Assembly (NCBI RefSeq): GCF_024363255.1
Contig: NZ_AP026070.1
Coordinates: 1,798,001-1,862,000, forward strand
Length of the DNA stretch: 64,000 bases
Direction of reading: 5' to 3'
DNA from: Shewanella sp. NFH-SH190041
Lineage (GTDB): Bacteria; Pseudomonadota; Gammaproteobacteria; Enterobacterales; Shewanellaceae
In this document: one piece after another, positions 45,269 through 54,710 of the stretch
Layout: the number at the start of each line of letters is the position of its first letter
How positions within the stretch are numbered: the stretch's first letter is position 1
Made by a program: the position numbers and the translations under genes
Notes under the pieces: generated by a model
The model's input: only the letters and a program-made list of their open reading frames with translations
What the model was told of the DNA's origin: nothing
Database searches by the model: none

Positions 45269-45356
45269 ACCTCATCCTGATGCATGAAAAAAACATTCAC
45301 AGAAGCTAATTAATCCTGATAGTTTAACCGATAAACTCATCTGACCAAGTACGAAA

Positions 45357-45385
45357 TTGGTTAAATGGGATAGATAACTTATAAT
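45357..45385 (+). promoter_or_regulatory. promoter of the Bax-like gene
   Basis: TTGGTT (45357-45362) and TATAAT (45380-45385) are separated by exactly 17 bases. The predicted start is near 45392, about 39 bases before the TTG start codon. Confidence 0.65.
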
Positions 45386-45430
45386 GCAGAAAAAACATTA
45401 GCGTTATCTGTTGATTTAAAAGGTAATAAA

Positions 45431-46765
45431 TTGAAAACAGGTCGTTTGGGTATTCTCACTATTTCGCTGTCGCTGGTGCTGGTCGTGGTTTATGGACTGC
45501 GAGTATACCTGCTGCCGGTTAAGGAACATCGGTTGCAGGCTTCTTCTTGGCTGATTAAAACGCCATTATCTGATGAGTCACACTTACCTGATTTTTCAGC
45601 CATTAAAGATGTGAAGCAAAAAAAACAGGCATTCTTCGATTATCTTCGTCCTGCGGTTCAGGCCCAAAATGCCATTATTGCCAAAGAGCGAGATTTTTTG
45701 GAATCGGTTTACCATAACTTGCAGGCTGAGCATGTATTAACTGCAGCTGAGAAATATCGGGTCATGCAGTTGGCTGAAAAATATGAGTTAACGATACCTG
45801 AGGTTAATGAACAGACCTTGCGGCAATTATTAACTAGGGTGGACTTGGTACCCGAAAATATGGTGCTGATCCAAGCGGCGAATGAAACCGGGTGGGGTAG
45901 TTCTAGGTTTGCTCAGGAAGGGCTGAACTTTTTTGGCCAATGGTGTTTTAAATCCGGCTGTGGGTTAGTGCCATTATCTCGTAATGATGGTATGCATCAC
46001 GAAGTCGCTAAGTTTGATTCTGTCGATGATTCTGTCGCATCTTATCTGCGTAACCTTAACTCTAATAATGCTTATCGACTATTTCGCCAATTGCGGGCAA
46101 AAGCTCGTGAGCAGGGGCATTTACCTTCGGCTGAGGAGTTAATCCCAGGGCTAAAACATTATTCCGAGCGCAAAGGGGATTATGTAACAGAGTTGCTGCA
46201 GATGCTGAAACATAATCAGGTTTATTTAACCGATGATAGCGGGCAAAAAGCGCGGCCGCTGGAAACCTTGATTGCACCTCTGCCATCAGAGACATCTCTG
46301 ACTAACACGCCGAATAAAATAGCATCGCCTGAACTTGATATCATCGAGTCTGAGTCGACCCCTGATAAGGCATCACCTAGCTCAGCACTGCCAGAGGTCA
46401 AGTCGCCGCAAGCTAAGATGAAAGAGACAGATGGTATCGGCATTACTGAGGCGGGTGAGATAGATAATCCTGTTAACACTCGTCAAGGTAACACTGGATT
46501 GCAGGAGAATAAACTAAGTACAAAACCGGCACCGGTAACATCAAACATTGAGTCTCAGCGTCAATCTAAGCCTCAACCTCAATTTGAACAGCAAAGTGGC
46601 ACGCCACCGGCCTCTTATGCCGTGCCAGCATCCCCCCCATCTAGCCTTAAACATGGTGAGCGTTCTGGGAAAACTGAGCGGCCATCAAAGCCTCAAAGTC
46701 AGCCAGTAACAGATATTGCCCCAGCTGCGAGTTTAGCTAACACCAGCCAGTTTAAGGTTGGTTGA
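45431..46765 (+). CDS. Bax-like glucosaminidase-domain protein
   Basis: The 444-residue protein has an N-terminal membrane helix or uncleaved signal (about 8-27). The FlgJ/Bax-type glucosaminidase domain covers about 115-275, with catalytic-region motif LIQAANETGWGSSRFAQEGLN (Glu in NETGWG), then FFGQWCFKSGCG. It may trim peptidoglycan. The last 170 residues are low in complexity, rich in Pro, Ser, Gln and Lys, and probably disordered. TTG is the start, preceded by an AAAGG site. E. coli Bax is shorter and lacks this tail. Confidence 0.85.
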   Translation: MKTGRLGILTISLSLVLVVVYGLRVYLLPVKEHRLQASSWLIKTPLSDESHLPDFSAIKDVKQKKQAFFDYLRPAVQAQNAIIAKERDFLESVYHNLQAEHVLTAAEKYRVMQLAEKYELTIPEVNEQTLRQLLTRVDLVPENMVLIQAANETGWGSSRFAQEGLNFFGQWCFKSGCGLVPLSRNDGMHHEVAKFDSVDDSVASYLRNLNSNNAYRLFRQLRAKAREQGHLPSAEELIPGLKHYSERKGDYVTELLQMLKHNQVYLTDDSGQKARPLETLIAPLPSETSLTNTPNKIASPELDIIESESTPDKASPSSALPEVKSPQAKMKETDGIGITEAGEIDNPVNTRQGNTGLQENKLSTKPAPVTSNIESQRQSKPQPQFEQQSGTPPASYAVPASPPSSLKHGERSGKTERPSKPQSQPVTDIAPAASLANTSQFKVG

Positions 46766-46870
46766 ATATCTGTGCCGTGGTTGACATCACTCCGGTATGC
46801 TAGGCATTTAACTCCTGCTTAGCATTTTAGTTTGCTGCTATGTCGTTTAATGAAAACAAAAGGATAAATT

Positions 46871-47518
46871 ATGGCCCGGATACTAGGTCGTCGCAGTATT
46901 AGCCTGTTGTTATTGTGTGGTACCAGTATGTCAGTGATGGGCACAGAAATATCTCTGCGGTATGAAGATTTTTATGCTCGGCTAAAAGTATTTCATCAGG
47001 CAGACAGCCAATTACTGGCGTTGACATTCTCTGTGCCAGATAGAGCGGGTTGCCAGTTGCAGCGTGCTGAAATTGTCACAGAGCAGGCGAGTTTTCCTTT
47101 GAATTACACGGTCAAGCAGCGATTATTTCTACCTTATGATGAAAATCTTAAACAACAGCGGGCACAGGTGAGGTTAAGGGTTGACGGTAATGCTGAGCAA
47201 TGCGGCTTAGCGGTGCAGCTCAGAGCCAAAGAGGTTAAGTCGAGCTATCAACAAGGAGAGTTACAGCAGTTATACCGGGAGATGAATCAGGTTCAGGCCG
47301 ATTTGAAAGGATTTCCGATGAAATATTTTCACCATGATATCGGCGGTATACAATTTTATTTTCCTCAGCAGGTGACGGTGACTGAAACCGGCGCGCAATT
47401 CCAACGTCATTTTGATATTAGTGGTTATTGGCCCTTGGGCTATAAAGAGCTTAATCAATTGCAACAGCTGGATTTTTCCCAGCGTCCAGAAGTGCTCAGT
47501 CCCTGGATGGCACCTTAA
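46871..47518 (+). CDS. DUF2987 family periplasmic protein
   Basis: This 215-residue protein has a signal peptide (about 1-24) and then SLRYEDFYARLKVFHQ, the DUF2987 hallmark (YxDFYxRLK). A second conserved run is IGGIQFYFPQQVTVTETGAQF near 156-176. Function unknown, seen mainly in Shewanella and relatives. It has two cysteines (in GCQLQRAEIV and AEQCGLAV) that may pair. It has a bidirectional terminator at its end. Confidence 0.8.
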   Translation: MARILGRRSISLLLLCGTSMSVMGTEISLRYEDFYARLKVFHQADSQLLALTFSVPDRAGCQLQRAEIVTEQASFPLNYTVKQRLFLPYDENLKQQRAQVRLRVDGNAEQCGLAVQLRAKEVKSSYQQGELQQLYREMNQVQADLKGFPMKYFHHDIGGIQFYFPQQVTVTETGAQFQRHFDISGYWPLGYKELNQLQQLDFSQRPEVLSPWMAP

Positions 47519-47531
47519 TTAAGCTAATAAC

Positions 47532-47562
47532 AAAAAAAGCCTGCAATCTGCAGGCTTTTTTT
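47532..47562. terminator. bidirectional terminator between DUF2987 gene and ttcA
   Basis: The stem AAAAAAAGCCTGCA-ATC-TGCAGGCTTTTTTT is a perfect 14-bp inverted repeat with T-runs in both directions. It serves both convergent genes. Confidence 0.88.
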
Positions 47563-47593
47563 GTTGTTAAGAGGAGCTTTAGCAATAAGAAGG

Positions 47594-48565
47594 TTATGGC
47601 TGGTAGGTATTAACGACATCAATGCGGGTCGCCGCATCCAAATCGATATGGCCTGAGTTGGCGACATCCATAAAATCAAATGCTGGCAATTCCGCTTCTG
47701 CCACTTCACCGGATGGCTTGGCATTGGGGTCGCGTTGCAGATTGATAAAATCGTACTGGCTGCGATCAACGCCCTGAGATGGCGCGGTATTTTGCATTGC
47801 TGTAAAAATGGTTTCAATCCGGCCTGGGAATTGTTTATCCCAGCTAACCAGCATCTCTTTTACCGCTTTACGCTTAAGGTTTTCCTGAGAGCCACACAGG
47901 TTACACGGGATAATCGGGAACTGCTTCAATGCGGCGTATTCAGCAATATCTTTTTCCCGACTATAAGCCAGCGGGCGGATCACCAAGTTAGCACCGTCAT
48001 CGGACAGCAGTTTAGGTGGCATGGCTTTCATCTTGCCGCCAAAGAACATATTCAGGAACAGGGTTTCGATAATATCGTCTCTGTGATGTCCTAAAGCGAT
48101 TTTAGTTGCCCCGATTTTTTGAGCAAAGCCATACAGGGTGCCCCGACGCAGACGAGAGCACAGTGAGCAGGTGGTTTTGCCTTCCGGAATTTTATCCTTC
48201 ACGATGGAATAGGTATCTTTTTCCAGAATATGATAAGCCACCCCGAGAGAGTCCAGGTAAGCTGGCAAAATATCAGCCGGAAAACCAGGCTGTTTCTGAT
48301 CCAGATTGACAGCAACCAGCTCAAAGTTTACCGGTGCCCGCTGCTGAAGATTCAGCAGAATATCCAGCATGGCATAACTGTCTTTACCGCCAGACAGACA
48401 GCACATCACTCGATCGCCTTCTTCGATCATATTGTAGTCGGCGATAGCACTGCCCACTTCACGACGTAGCCGCTTTTGCAGCTTGTTCATGCGGGTGATT
48501 TGTTTTTTGGTGAGGCCGTTTTCTAACGGCTCCTGAGTAGCTTGTTGCAGCTGTTCAACTGACAT
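47594..48565 (-). CDS. ttcA: tRNA 2-thiocytidine synthase TtcA
   Basis: TtcA thiolates cytidine 32 in tRNA using ATP and an iron-sulfur cluster. The 323-residue protein has the PP-loop [13 protein letters not shown] (about 54-66) and the two cluster CxxC motifs, CSLCSRLR near 137 and CNLCGSQ near 225. It follows uspE in the same direction, but a hairpin with T-rich tail ends seven bases before its ATG. Confidence 0.97.
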   Translation of the reverse strand: MSVEQLQQATQEPLENGLTKKQITRMNKLQKRLRREVGSAIADYNMIEEGDRVMCCLSGGKDSYAMLDILLNLQQRAPVNFELVAVNLDQKQPGFPADILPAYLDSLGVAYHILEKDTYSIVKDKIPEGKTTCSLCSRLRRGTLYGFAQKIGATKIALGHHRDDIIETLFLNMFFGGKMKAMPPKLLSDDGANLVIRPLAYSREKDIAEYAALKQFPIIPCNLCGSQENLKRKAVKEMLVSWDKQFPGRIETIFTAMQNTAPSQGVDRSQYDFINLQRDPNAKPSGEVAEAELPAFDFMDVANSGHIDLDAATRIDVVNTYQP

Positions 48566-48571
48566 AAATAA

Positions 48572-48604
48572 ACGCGCCCGGTCACACTAAGTTACAGGGC
48601 GCGT
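48572..48604 (-). terminator. hairpin between uspE and ttcA (terminator or RBS-masking)
   Basis: An 8-bp GC-rich perfect stem (ACGCGCCC / GGGCGCGT) with a 17-base loop. On the minus strand it is followed by TTATTTATG, where ATG is the ttcA start. It can end the uspE transcript and, if read through, could bury the ttcA ribosome site. The loop is large for a terminator. Confidence 0.5.
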
Positions 48605-48650
48605 ATTATTCCAGCTAAAGCCGGTGGGGTAAAGGGCAAGCGATGGGAAT

Positions 48651-49583
48651 CTAGCTGTTTTGCAGCGGAGAAACATAACCTGTCGGTTTGACCGCCAGCA
48701 AATCACAGTTCAGTCGGTCAATCACATGCTCTGCTGTATTACCGATGAGTGCAGCTGATAGCGCAGTACGACCAATTGTGCCTAAAATAACCAACTCAGC
48801 ATCAATTTGTTCTGCCAACTCTGGAATAACATCTTCCGGCAACCCTTCTTTGACATGACAATGCTCTGGATCGATGCCATAGGTCTCTGCCAAATAATCA
48901 ACCCGCTGCTCATGCTGCATTCGTACAGATGCGGTAAAGTTATTGGCGTCAAAGTCTGGCAGTTCAATGGCTAAATTTACCGGTGTGCCGGGATAGCCAT
49001 TGACTAGATGGATTTCTGCATTGAACTTTTTCGCCAGATCGAGCCCATGTTTGATGATTTTTTCATTTAGGGAATCATGCTCAGGATCTTCGGTGGCGAC
49101 ATTGACAGCACAAAGAATTTTGCCTTGGCGAGACCAGTCATGCTCTTTGACCAGTAGCACTGGCATAGGGGCTTTACGCAATAAATGCCAGTCGGTCGGG
49201 GTAAAAATCACCGCTTTAAGTTTGTCATGCTCATGGGTTGCTTTCACGATCAAATGGTAATCGCCGGCAATAGCAGCATTGATAATGCTTTCAAAAGGCC
49301 GGTTATGCCATATCACCTGGGTATCCATGGTCAGCCCTCGACTACGGTATGGTGCAATCATATCGTTGAGCCAAGCTGTCCGTTGATCGATCACGCCTTG
49401 ACGCATTGCTTCTCGTTCATGGCTGGAGAGAATGGAGGTCATTTCATAGGAGAGATCAAAAATGGAGAGAAAAACCGTGATGGCGGCATTACTGTGGCTG
49501 GCCAATTCGACTGCCCGTGCCAGCGCGGCCTGATTTTCTGAGGTTGGATCGACAACAACGAGAAGCTTTTGGTATTCCCTCAT
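48651..49583 (-). CDS. uspE: universal stress protein UspE
   Basis: The 310-residue protein has two tandem Usp domains. The first is about 1-145 (KLLVVVDPTSENQAALARAVELA); the second is about 155-305, with the ATP-type motif VILGTIGRTALSAALIGNTAEHVI near 272-295. It starts MREYQKLLVVVDP, close to known UspE. A candidate FNR site precedes it, fitting the frequent fnr-uspE gene pair; the fnr gene is directly upstream. Confidence 0.95.
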   Translation of the reverse strand: MREYQKLLVVVDPTSENQAALARAVELASHSNAAITVFLSIFDLSYEMTSILSSHEREAMRQGVIDQRTAWLNDMIAPYRSRGLTMDTQVIWHNRPFESIINAAIAGDYHLIVKATHEHDKLKAVIFTPTDWHLLRKAPMPVLLVKEHDWSRQGKILCAVNVATEDPEHDSLNEKIIKHGLDLAKKFNAEIHLVNGYPGTPVNLAIELPDFDANNFTASVRMQHEQRVDYLAETYGIDPEHCHVKEGLPEDVIPELAEQIDAELVILGTIGRTALSAALIGNTAEHVIDRLNCDLLAVKPTGYVSPLQNS

Positions 49584-49644
49584 AGTGTTTTCCTTCTTTC
49601 AAAGTACTCATGTCTATCATGGACGCACAATAGACACGAGCATA

Positions 49645-49658
49645 TTGCTTTGGATCAA
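49645..49658 (-). promoter_or_regulatory. FNR-like site upstream of uspE
   Basis: The plus strand reads TTGCT-TTGG-ATCAA, 9 of 10 consensus bases. If centred at -41.5 for uspE, transcription would begin near 49610, with CATGAT on the minus strand lying within one base of the -10 position. The site overlaps the region just after the fnr stop. Confidence 0.6.
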
Positions 49659-49673
49659 GTATGGCGCCGATTT

Positions 49674-50426
49674 TCAGCGGGCGATACGGGTATTTCCGGC
49701 CAGTTGATTTAATTGATCAAAATCCAGAATGGTAATGTACTTGCCTTTAACCTCGATCAGTTCGGCTTTTTGGAAGCGGCCCAGCAAACGGCTAATGGTT
49801 TCTACCGTCAGGCCGAGATAATTGCCAATATCGCCCCGGGTCATGGTCAGACGGAATTCCTTTGCTGAAAAACCGCGATTAGCATAACGATTAGCCAAGT
49901 TACTGATAAAAGCCGCCAGTCGCTCCTCAGCATTTTTCTTGCTTAGCAGCAGGATCATTTCCTGATCACTGATAATCTCAGTACTCATCAATCGCATAAT
50001 CTGCTGGCGCAGTTTTGGCATAGTACCGGATAATTCATCCAAGGTATGGAAGGGGATCTCACAGATCATTGCTGTTTCCAAGGCTTGAGCAAAACTTTGG
50101 TGTGCTTGATTGTGAATGCCGTCAAAGCCAATCACATCGCCGGCTAAATGGAAACCGGTTATCTGTTCATCACCTTGCTCAGTAATGGTATAGCTTTTGA
50201 TTGTCCCTGAGCGGATAGCAAACAGGGATTTGAGGGGATCACCGGATTTGAAAATCTGTTCACCTTTTTGAATGGGTTTTTTACGCTCGATAATATCATC
50301 AAGCAAATCTAACTCACTGTTATTTAGCGTAAACGGGATACACAAAGCCCCCATGCTGCAGTCATGGCAATGAATGGCACAGCCACCGGTTGCGAGGCGG
50401 CGATTCTTGCTTTGTTCTACTGTCAT
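49674..50426 (-). CDS. etrA: oxygen-responsive regulator Fnr/EtrA
   Basis: This CRP/FNR-family regulator has N-terminal [4Fe-4S] cysteines in [16 protein letters not shown] and a later Cys in [10 protein letters not shown], the FNR pattern. The DNA-reading helix [15 protein letters not shown] near 205-219 matches FNR (E-xx-SR), so it should bind TTGAT-N4-ATCAA. I start at ATG 50426 (250 residues) rather than the longer frame start, since the extra N-terminal part has no family counterpart and overlaps the SafE-like gene. Shewanella call this gene etrA. Confidence 0.96.
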   Translation of the reverse strand: MTVEQSKNRRLATGGCAIHCHDCSMGALCIPFTLNNSELDLLDDIIERKKPIQKGEQIFKSGDPLKSLFAIRSGTIKSYTITEQGDEQITGFHLAGDVIGFDGIHNQAHQSFAQALETAMICEIPFHTLDELSGTMPKLRQQIMRLMSTEIISDQEMILLLSKKNAEERLAAFISNLANRYANRGFSAKEFRLTMTRGDIGNYLGLTVETISRLLGRFQKAELIEVKGKYITILDFDQLNQLAGNTRIAR

Positions 50427-50481
50427 ACTGTGTCTCAAACTAATCCGGTCGGCATATGTTAAACCAAATAGCAAAAGTGGA

Positions 50482-51171
50482 CTAGATAAGCTGATGCAGA
50501 CCCACATATAAAGTCTGGCCACCTAGGGCAATCAGCACTAATCCACTGATAATTCTTACGGCTTTTTTCTGCAGCCATAGTGCCAAATTCTTTGCGGCAA
50601 CGCCAGCAATCAGCAGCGCTGGCAGCGTGCCTGCGCCAAAAAACAGCATGATCAGCGCGCCATTGAGCGCACTGCCGCTAGCCATGGCCCAACTGAGCAT
50701 ACTGTAAACCAATCCGCAGGGCAGCCAACCCCAGAGAAAACCAGCAGTAATTGCTTGTCGGCGACGGGTGACAGGTAAGACGCGTTTGGCCAGCGGAGCA
50801 ATAGGTCGCCAAATAATATTACCTAGCTGTTCAAGCCGGGCGAGTAAGCCCCAAATCTGGGCGATATACAGCCCGGTGAGGATCATCAGTGTGCCAGCTA
50901 ACAGGCGCAGAACAATCAGATAACTGTCGAGGGAGAATAACAGTCCCAGTCCACCACTGATGCCACCGCACAGTGCGCCAGCTAAGGTGTAACCGCCAAT
51001 GCGCCCGGCACTGTAACATAGTTGAAATTGTAAAATTTGCCCCAGTGCATGTTGATCTGGCTTCAGGGGAATTTGACCGGATAATGCGCCAACTAATGCG
51101 CCGCACATGGCAAAGCAGTGTCCGGCGCCTAATAGCCCCACTAATGCTGCGCCAGCCAATGAATAATCCAA
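50482..51171 (-). CDS. TauE/SafE-type membrane protein next to ccoS
   Basis: A TTG at 51171 is the likely start: AAGGAG lies at ideal spacing, whereas the longer in-frame ATG at 51252 has none. The result is 229 residues with about six helices, beginning [26 protein letters not shown] (conserved GHC-x-MCG motif). This motif marks the DsbD-like/SafE group often found in cbb3-oxidase assembly loci and linked to copper handling. It sits between ccoS and fnr in the same direction. Confidence 0.8.
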   Translation of the reverse strand: MDYSLAGAALVGLLGAGHCFAMCGALVGALSGQIPLKPDQHALGQILQFQLCYSAGRIGGYTLAGALCGGISGGLGLLFSLDSYLIVLRLLAGTLMILTGLYIAQIWGLLARLEQLGNIIWRPIAPLAKRVLPVTRRRQAITAGFLWGWLPCGLVYSMLSWAMASGSALNGALIMLFFGAGTLPALLIAGVAAKNLALWLQKKAVRIISGLVLIALGGQTLYVGLHQLI

Positions 51172-51283
51172 TCTGGGCTCCTTGGTTAATATTGCTGCTG
51201 TGAGTGATGAGGCGCTTGTCTGGGTCTGTTTATCGATATTTGCACAGGCCAAAAGAGCATTAAGTCAATACAGACATAACGAA

Positions 51284-51607
51284 TTAGCGCGATTTATCTA
51301 GCTGTGTCTGTGTCTGTGTCTGTATCTGAGAGTCTCTATCTGGTGACACACTTAAGGCTAGGTCCGGGTTGGATATTGACTCCGGGCGTGATGTTAGGCT
51401 TGAGTCTGACTCATCCGTCACATCCCTGTGATGAGTGCCCGTCTCCCGGTTCGTCACTGGCGTGACAGGCTGCTCATCAAAGAGAATCGACATGCCATGG
51501 CGCTCCAGATCATCGAACTGATCATGTTTCACCGCCCAGAAAAAAATGCCAAAAGCAATCAGTACAAATAGCATGGCGATAGGGATAAGCACATAGATAA
51601 TACTCAT
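51284..51607 (-). CDS. ccoS: cbb3 oxidase assembly protein CcoS, with long tail
   Basis: CcoS is needed for cofactor insertion into the cbb3 oxidase. I start at ATG 51607 (107 residues), which overlaps the ccoI stop (ATGA). The core, MSIIYVLIPIAMLFVLIAFG and FFWAVKHDQFDDLE with a membrane helix, matches CcoS (usually about 45-70 residues). The last 50-60 residues are a Ser/Asp/Gln-rich extension that ends in a QTQTQT repeat encoded by a hexanucleotide repeat. Confidence 0.9.
   Translation of the reverse strand: MSIIYVLIPIAMLFVLIAFGIFFWAVKHDQFDDLERHGMSILFDEQPVTPVTNRETGTHHRDVTDESDSSLTSRPESISNPDLALSVSPDRDSQIQTQTQTQLDKSR
51302..51325. repeat. CTGTGT hexanucleotide repeat in ccoS
   Basis: Four tandem units (three CTGTGT and one CTGTAT) encode the QTQTQ tail of CcoS on the opposite strand. 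Since the unit is two codons, changes in copy number keep the frame. Confidence 0.8.
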
Positions 51608-54048
51608 GGCTGTTGCCTCAATAATCGTAAACTGTTGCACACCACAATCAGGGAACTGGCAGACATGCCCAGCGCGGCAATATAGGGATACACATGGCCG
51701 GTGACCGCTAAGGGTAAAATAAGCAGGTTATAGGCAACTGCCCAGTAAAAGTTCTGTTTGATGATGCTTTGAGTGCGCTTGGCAATACGGATTGCCCGGG
51801 TAAAGCGGCTGAGATGATCCCCCAGTAAAATGGCATCGGCGCTGCTGTGTGCCAAAGAGGTGCCACTGCCCATGGCAATGGAAATATCCGCGCCGGCCAG
51901 TACTGGACTATCGTTGATGCCATCGCCAAACATGGCAACCCGTTTGCCCTCGTGTTGTAGCTGGCGTACCAGTGCTAATTTATCTTCTGGCAGCAGGGCA
52001 CTGTAATATTGCTGCACCCCTAACTCTTCAGCTAATGCTGACACTTGCTCAGAGTGATCCCCACTGGCAATTAATACGTTGATGCCCATCTGTTGCAAAC
52101 GGGTGACCGTCTGTGCTGCATCCGGGCGCAGAGTATCACTCAAGCACAGTTGGCACAGCGCTTCACCATCGCGGGACAGCCAAATATCTTGCTGCATGGC
52201 TGTCAGTGGCTGACGCCATGCGGGTAGCTGCTGGGTCGGACAAGCAAAGCTGAAATGCCCCACCCGGTAGTGATGCTGATCCAAGCTTGCTGCTAAGCCT
52301 TGGCCGATATACTGAGTGAGCCCCTCAAAGGGCACATGATGGGTGAAATAGCCTTCACAGGCTTTAGCGATCGGGTGCAGTGAGCCGGCCTCTAAATTGG
52401 CAATCAGGTTTAGCAGGGCAATATGCGCTTTATGCTGCGGGTTCAGTTGTCCGGCACTGCGAATATGGCTATCGGGCGTGGCCAGTGAATCTATCTCCAA
52501 TTGGCCGCAGGTCAAGGTCCCGGTTTTATCCAATACCACGTGGGTCAGCTTCGGCAGTTGTTCAAATACACTGGCATTGCGGATCAGCAGTCCCATTCGG
52601 GTGAACTGGGCAGTGGCGCAGGTAATGGCCGTCGGTGTGGCCAAGGCCAATGCGCAGGGACAGGTGGCGACCAGTACTGACAGGCTGATCCAAAAGGCAT
52701 CGCTTGGTGAGAGAAAAAACCAGATAAGATAAGTTAGCCCTGCCAACAGGATAATCGCACCTGACAGTAGTCCTGACAAACGATTTGCCCTGTCTGCCAG
52801 TTTGGGACGGGTATGAGAAGCACTTTCCTGCAAGCGGATAATCCCGGCGACTAACTGGGCTTGTCCCAGTGCCGTGACTTCAACCTCTAGGCGCTGATCC
52901 AGATTGATGGTACCAGCATACACAGTATCACCGGTTTGCTTGGTTACCGGTTGCTGCTCACCGGTCAACATGGCTTCATTGACACTGGAATGGCCACGAA
53001 TAATCACCCCGTCTGCCGCTAATGCTTCACCTGGCCGGGTATGAATAATATCGCCCAGTTGCAGTTGGCCGGCAGGAATTTCACTGAGTTTGCCTTTACG
53101 CATCACTCTGGCTGTGAGGGGCACCAGTTTGTGCAAATTACTGGCACTGACTGATGCGGTTTGCAGGGCTTGTTGTTCAAAATAACGTCCCAGCAGCAAA
53201 AAGAAGGTAAACATGGTGACGGATTCAAAATAGACCTCTCCTGTGCCTTGTATTGTGGCAAACACACTGGCCAGATAGGCACCACAGATAGCCAGTGATA
53301 CGGCCAGATCCATATTCACCCGCCCCAGCAGCAAAGCCCGCAACGCACTGAAATAAAAAGGCACTGCGGAGTAAAACACCACAGGAGCGGCGAAGATCAG
53401 ACTGACCCAGCGAAAGTAGTCCCGGTACTCCTGCTCCAAATCGCTGAAGTAACCCGAATAGAGCGCCAAAGCAAACATCATCACTTGCATGGTGGCAAAA
53501 CCGGCCAGAGCTAACCGGATCAGAAAACGGCGACTTTGCCGTTTGCTGAGTAGCTCTTCTTGGTTGGCTTGGTAAGGCGCGGCTTGATAGCCAATTTGGC
53601 TCAGTTGCTGGAGTATGGCGCTTAAAGGGAGGGTTTCTGCGTGATAATGCACTAGCGCCCGGCGGGTGGCGGTGTTAACGGAAATACGTTCAATTCCGGC
53701 AAGGCCACTGAGATGATGTTCAATCAGCCAAGCACAGGCGGCGCAGGTAATCCCCTCAATGGTCAGGGAGACACTGCTAAAGGCCTGCTCTTGGTGGACA
53801 AAATCCTGCTGAATTTCGCTAAGATCATAGGCGCTGAAGCGGTTAAGCTCCGCGGGGATCAGCGCCGCTTGTTTCTGACCCGGTTGGGTGCGAAAACGGT
53901 AATAATGGCTTAGCCCTGCTGCAATAATCGCTGCTGATACCGCCTGACAGCCGGGACAGCACATGACTTCATCTCGGCCATCTATTTTGGTGGTGAATCT
54001 GTCTTGACATAACACGGGCTCATTGCAGTGATAACAGACCTGACCCAT
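51604..54048 (-). CDS. ccoI: copper-exporting P1B-type ATPase CcoI (FixI)
   Basis: CcoI delivers copper for the cbb3 oxidase. The 814-residue protein has an N-terminal Cys-rich region (CYHC near 5-8, CCPGC near 30-34), one heavy-metal domain with ITCAACAW near 100-107, and eight helices. The copper motif TCPCALALATPT lies near 450, with DKTGTLT near 500, and GDGINDSPVLAGAD near 700. It starts the ccoI-ccoS pair, 58 bases after fixH. Confidence 0.96.
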   Translation of the reverse strand: MGQVCYHCNEPVLCQDRFTTKIDGRDEVMCCPGCQAVSAAIIAAGLSHYYRFRTQPGQKQAALIPAELNRFSAYDLSEIQQDFVHQEQAFSSVSLTIEGITCAACAWLIEHHLSGLAGIERISVNTATRRALVHYHAETLPLSAILQQLSQIGYQAAPYQANQEELLSKRQSRRFLIRLALAGFATMQVMMFALALYSGYFSDLEQEYRDYFRWVSLIFAAPVVFYSAVPFYFSALRALLLGRVNMDLAVSLAICGAYLASVFATIQGTGEVYFESVTMFTFFLLLGRYFEQQALQTASVSASNLHKLVPLTARVMRKGKLSEIPAGQLQLGDIIHTRPGEALAADGVIIRGHSSVNEAMLTGEQQPVTKQTGDTVYAGTINLDQRLEVEVTALGQAQLVAGIIRLQESASHTRPKLADRANRLSGLLSGAIILLAGLTYLIWFFLSPSDAFWISLSVLVATCPCALALATPTAITCATAQFTRMGLLIRNASVFEQLPKLTHVVLDKTGTLTCGQLEIDSLATPDSHIRSAGQLNPQHKAHIALLNLIANLEAGSLHPIAKACEGYFTHHVPFEGLTQYIGQGLAASLDQHHYRVGHFSFACPTQQLPAWRQPLTAMQQDIWLSRDGEALCQLCLSDTLRPDAAQTVTRLQQMGINVLIASGDHSEQVSALAEELGVQQYYSALLPEDKLALVRQLQHEGKRVAMFGDGINDSPVLAGADISIAMGSGTSLAHSSADAILLGDHLSRFTRAIRIAKRTQSIIKQNFYWAVAYNLLILPLAVTGHVYPYIAALGMSASSLIVVCNSLRLLRQQP

Positions 54049-54106
54049 AACTTCTCACTCTACATGTGTCTCATGGTGCCACTGTAACGGCAAGGACGAT
54101 AAGGAA

Positions 54107-54595
54107 TTAATTAACCCAGCGTAGGGTGGACTGACTAAAATCAATCCGTTGCTGCAGACGCCAACTATCATCAAAGCTTTGCAGCCGAAGTTCCCACTCG
54201 CCAGTTAACGGTTGCTCAAGGTGAATGCTAAAGCGACCGGATGGATCACTGGTGGCCATAAACTCTTGGTCCTGTTGTGCCAGCGTTGGGTGATAAAGCT
54301 CAACACTGAGCCCGGCGCGATATGCAGGACCGCCGTGCTGGGTGAGGATCAACTGGTAGGGCATTTGGGTTGTTTGCGAGACGGAAAATTGCATACCCAA
54401 TTGACGGGCATAAGTGATTTTACTTAAGTCCATATTGATGGCTTTACCCCGTTTGTAATAATCCTCTGCGACGAGGGCATCGGCATTATCCAGGGCAATT
54501 TTCATGGTGATCAGACTGGCAATGACCACGCAGGTAGGCAGGATAATCAAAAACCAGGGCCAGAACTGTTTGTACCAAGGCAGAGTAGGGGTCAT
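54107..54595 (-). CDS. fixH: FixH-family protein
   Basis: The 162-residue protein has one N-terminal membrane helix (about 10-32) followed by a small beta domain, with PWYKQFWPWFLIILP and VAEDYYKRGKAIN as FixH hallmarks. FixH/CcoH is a single-pass partner that stabilises the cbb3 subunits during assembly. The usual fixG partner is not seen in this locus. It starts after a terminator for ccoP, so it may have its own promoter. Confidence 0.92.
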   Translation of the reverse strand: MTPTLPWYKQFWPWFLIILPTCVVIASLITMKIALDNADALVAEDYYKRGKAINMDLSKITYARQLGMQFSVSQTTQMPYQLILTQHGGPAYRAGLSVELYHPTLAQQDQEFMATSDPSGRFSIHLEQPLTGEWELRLQSFDDSWRLQQRIDFSQSTLRWVN

Positions 54596-54668
54596 GGTAG
54601 TAAACCTTGTATATTCAGCGTGTTAATATTTTTCTTTAAATTTAACCAGAGTTTATCACTGAAAGAAA

Positions 54669-54692
54669 AGGCCCCGGTAGTGAACGGGGCCT
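54669..54692 (-). terminator. ccoNOQP terminator
   Basis: AGGCCCCG-8-base loop-CGGGGCCT is followed on the minus strand by TTTCTTT. It lies 19 bases past the ccoP stop. Confidence 0.8.
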
Positions 54693-54710
54693 GTTTATGG
54701 CGAGTTGTGA

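Noticed and set aside
47524..47817. Minus-strand ORF in another frame over the end of ttcA
   Set aside because: Overlaps conserved ttcA and crosses the terminator; no ribosome site.
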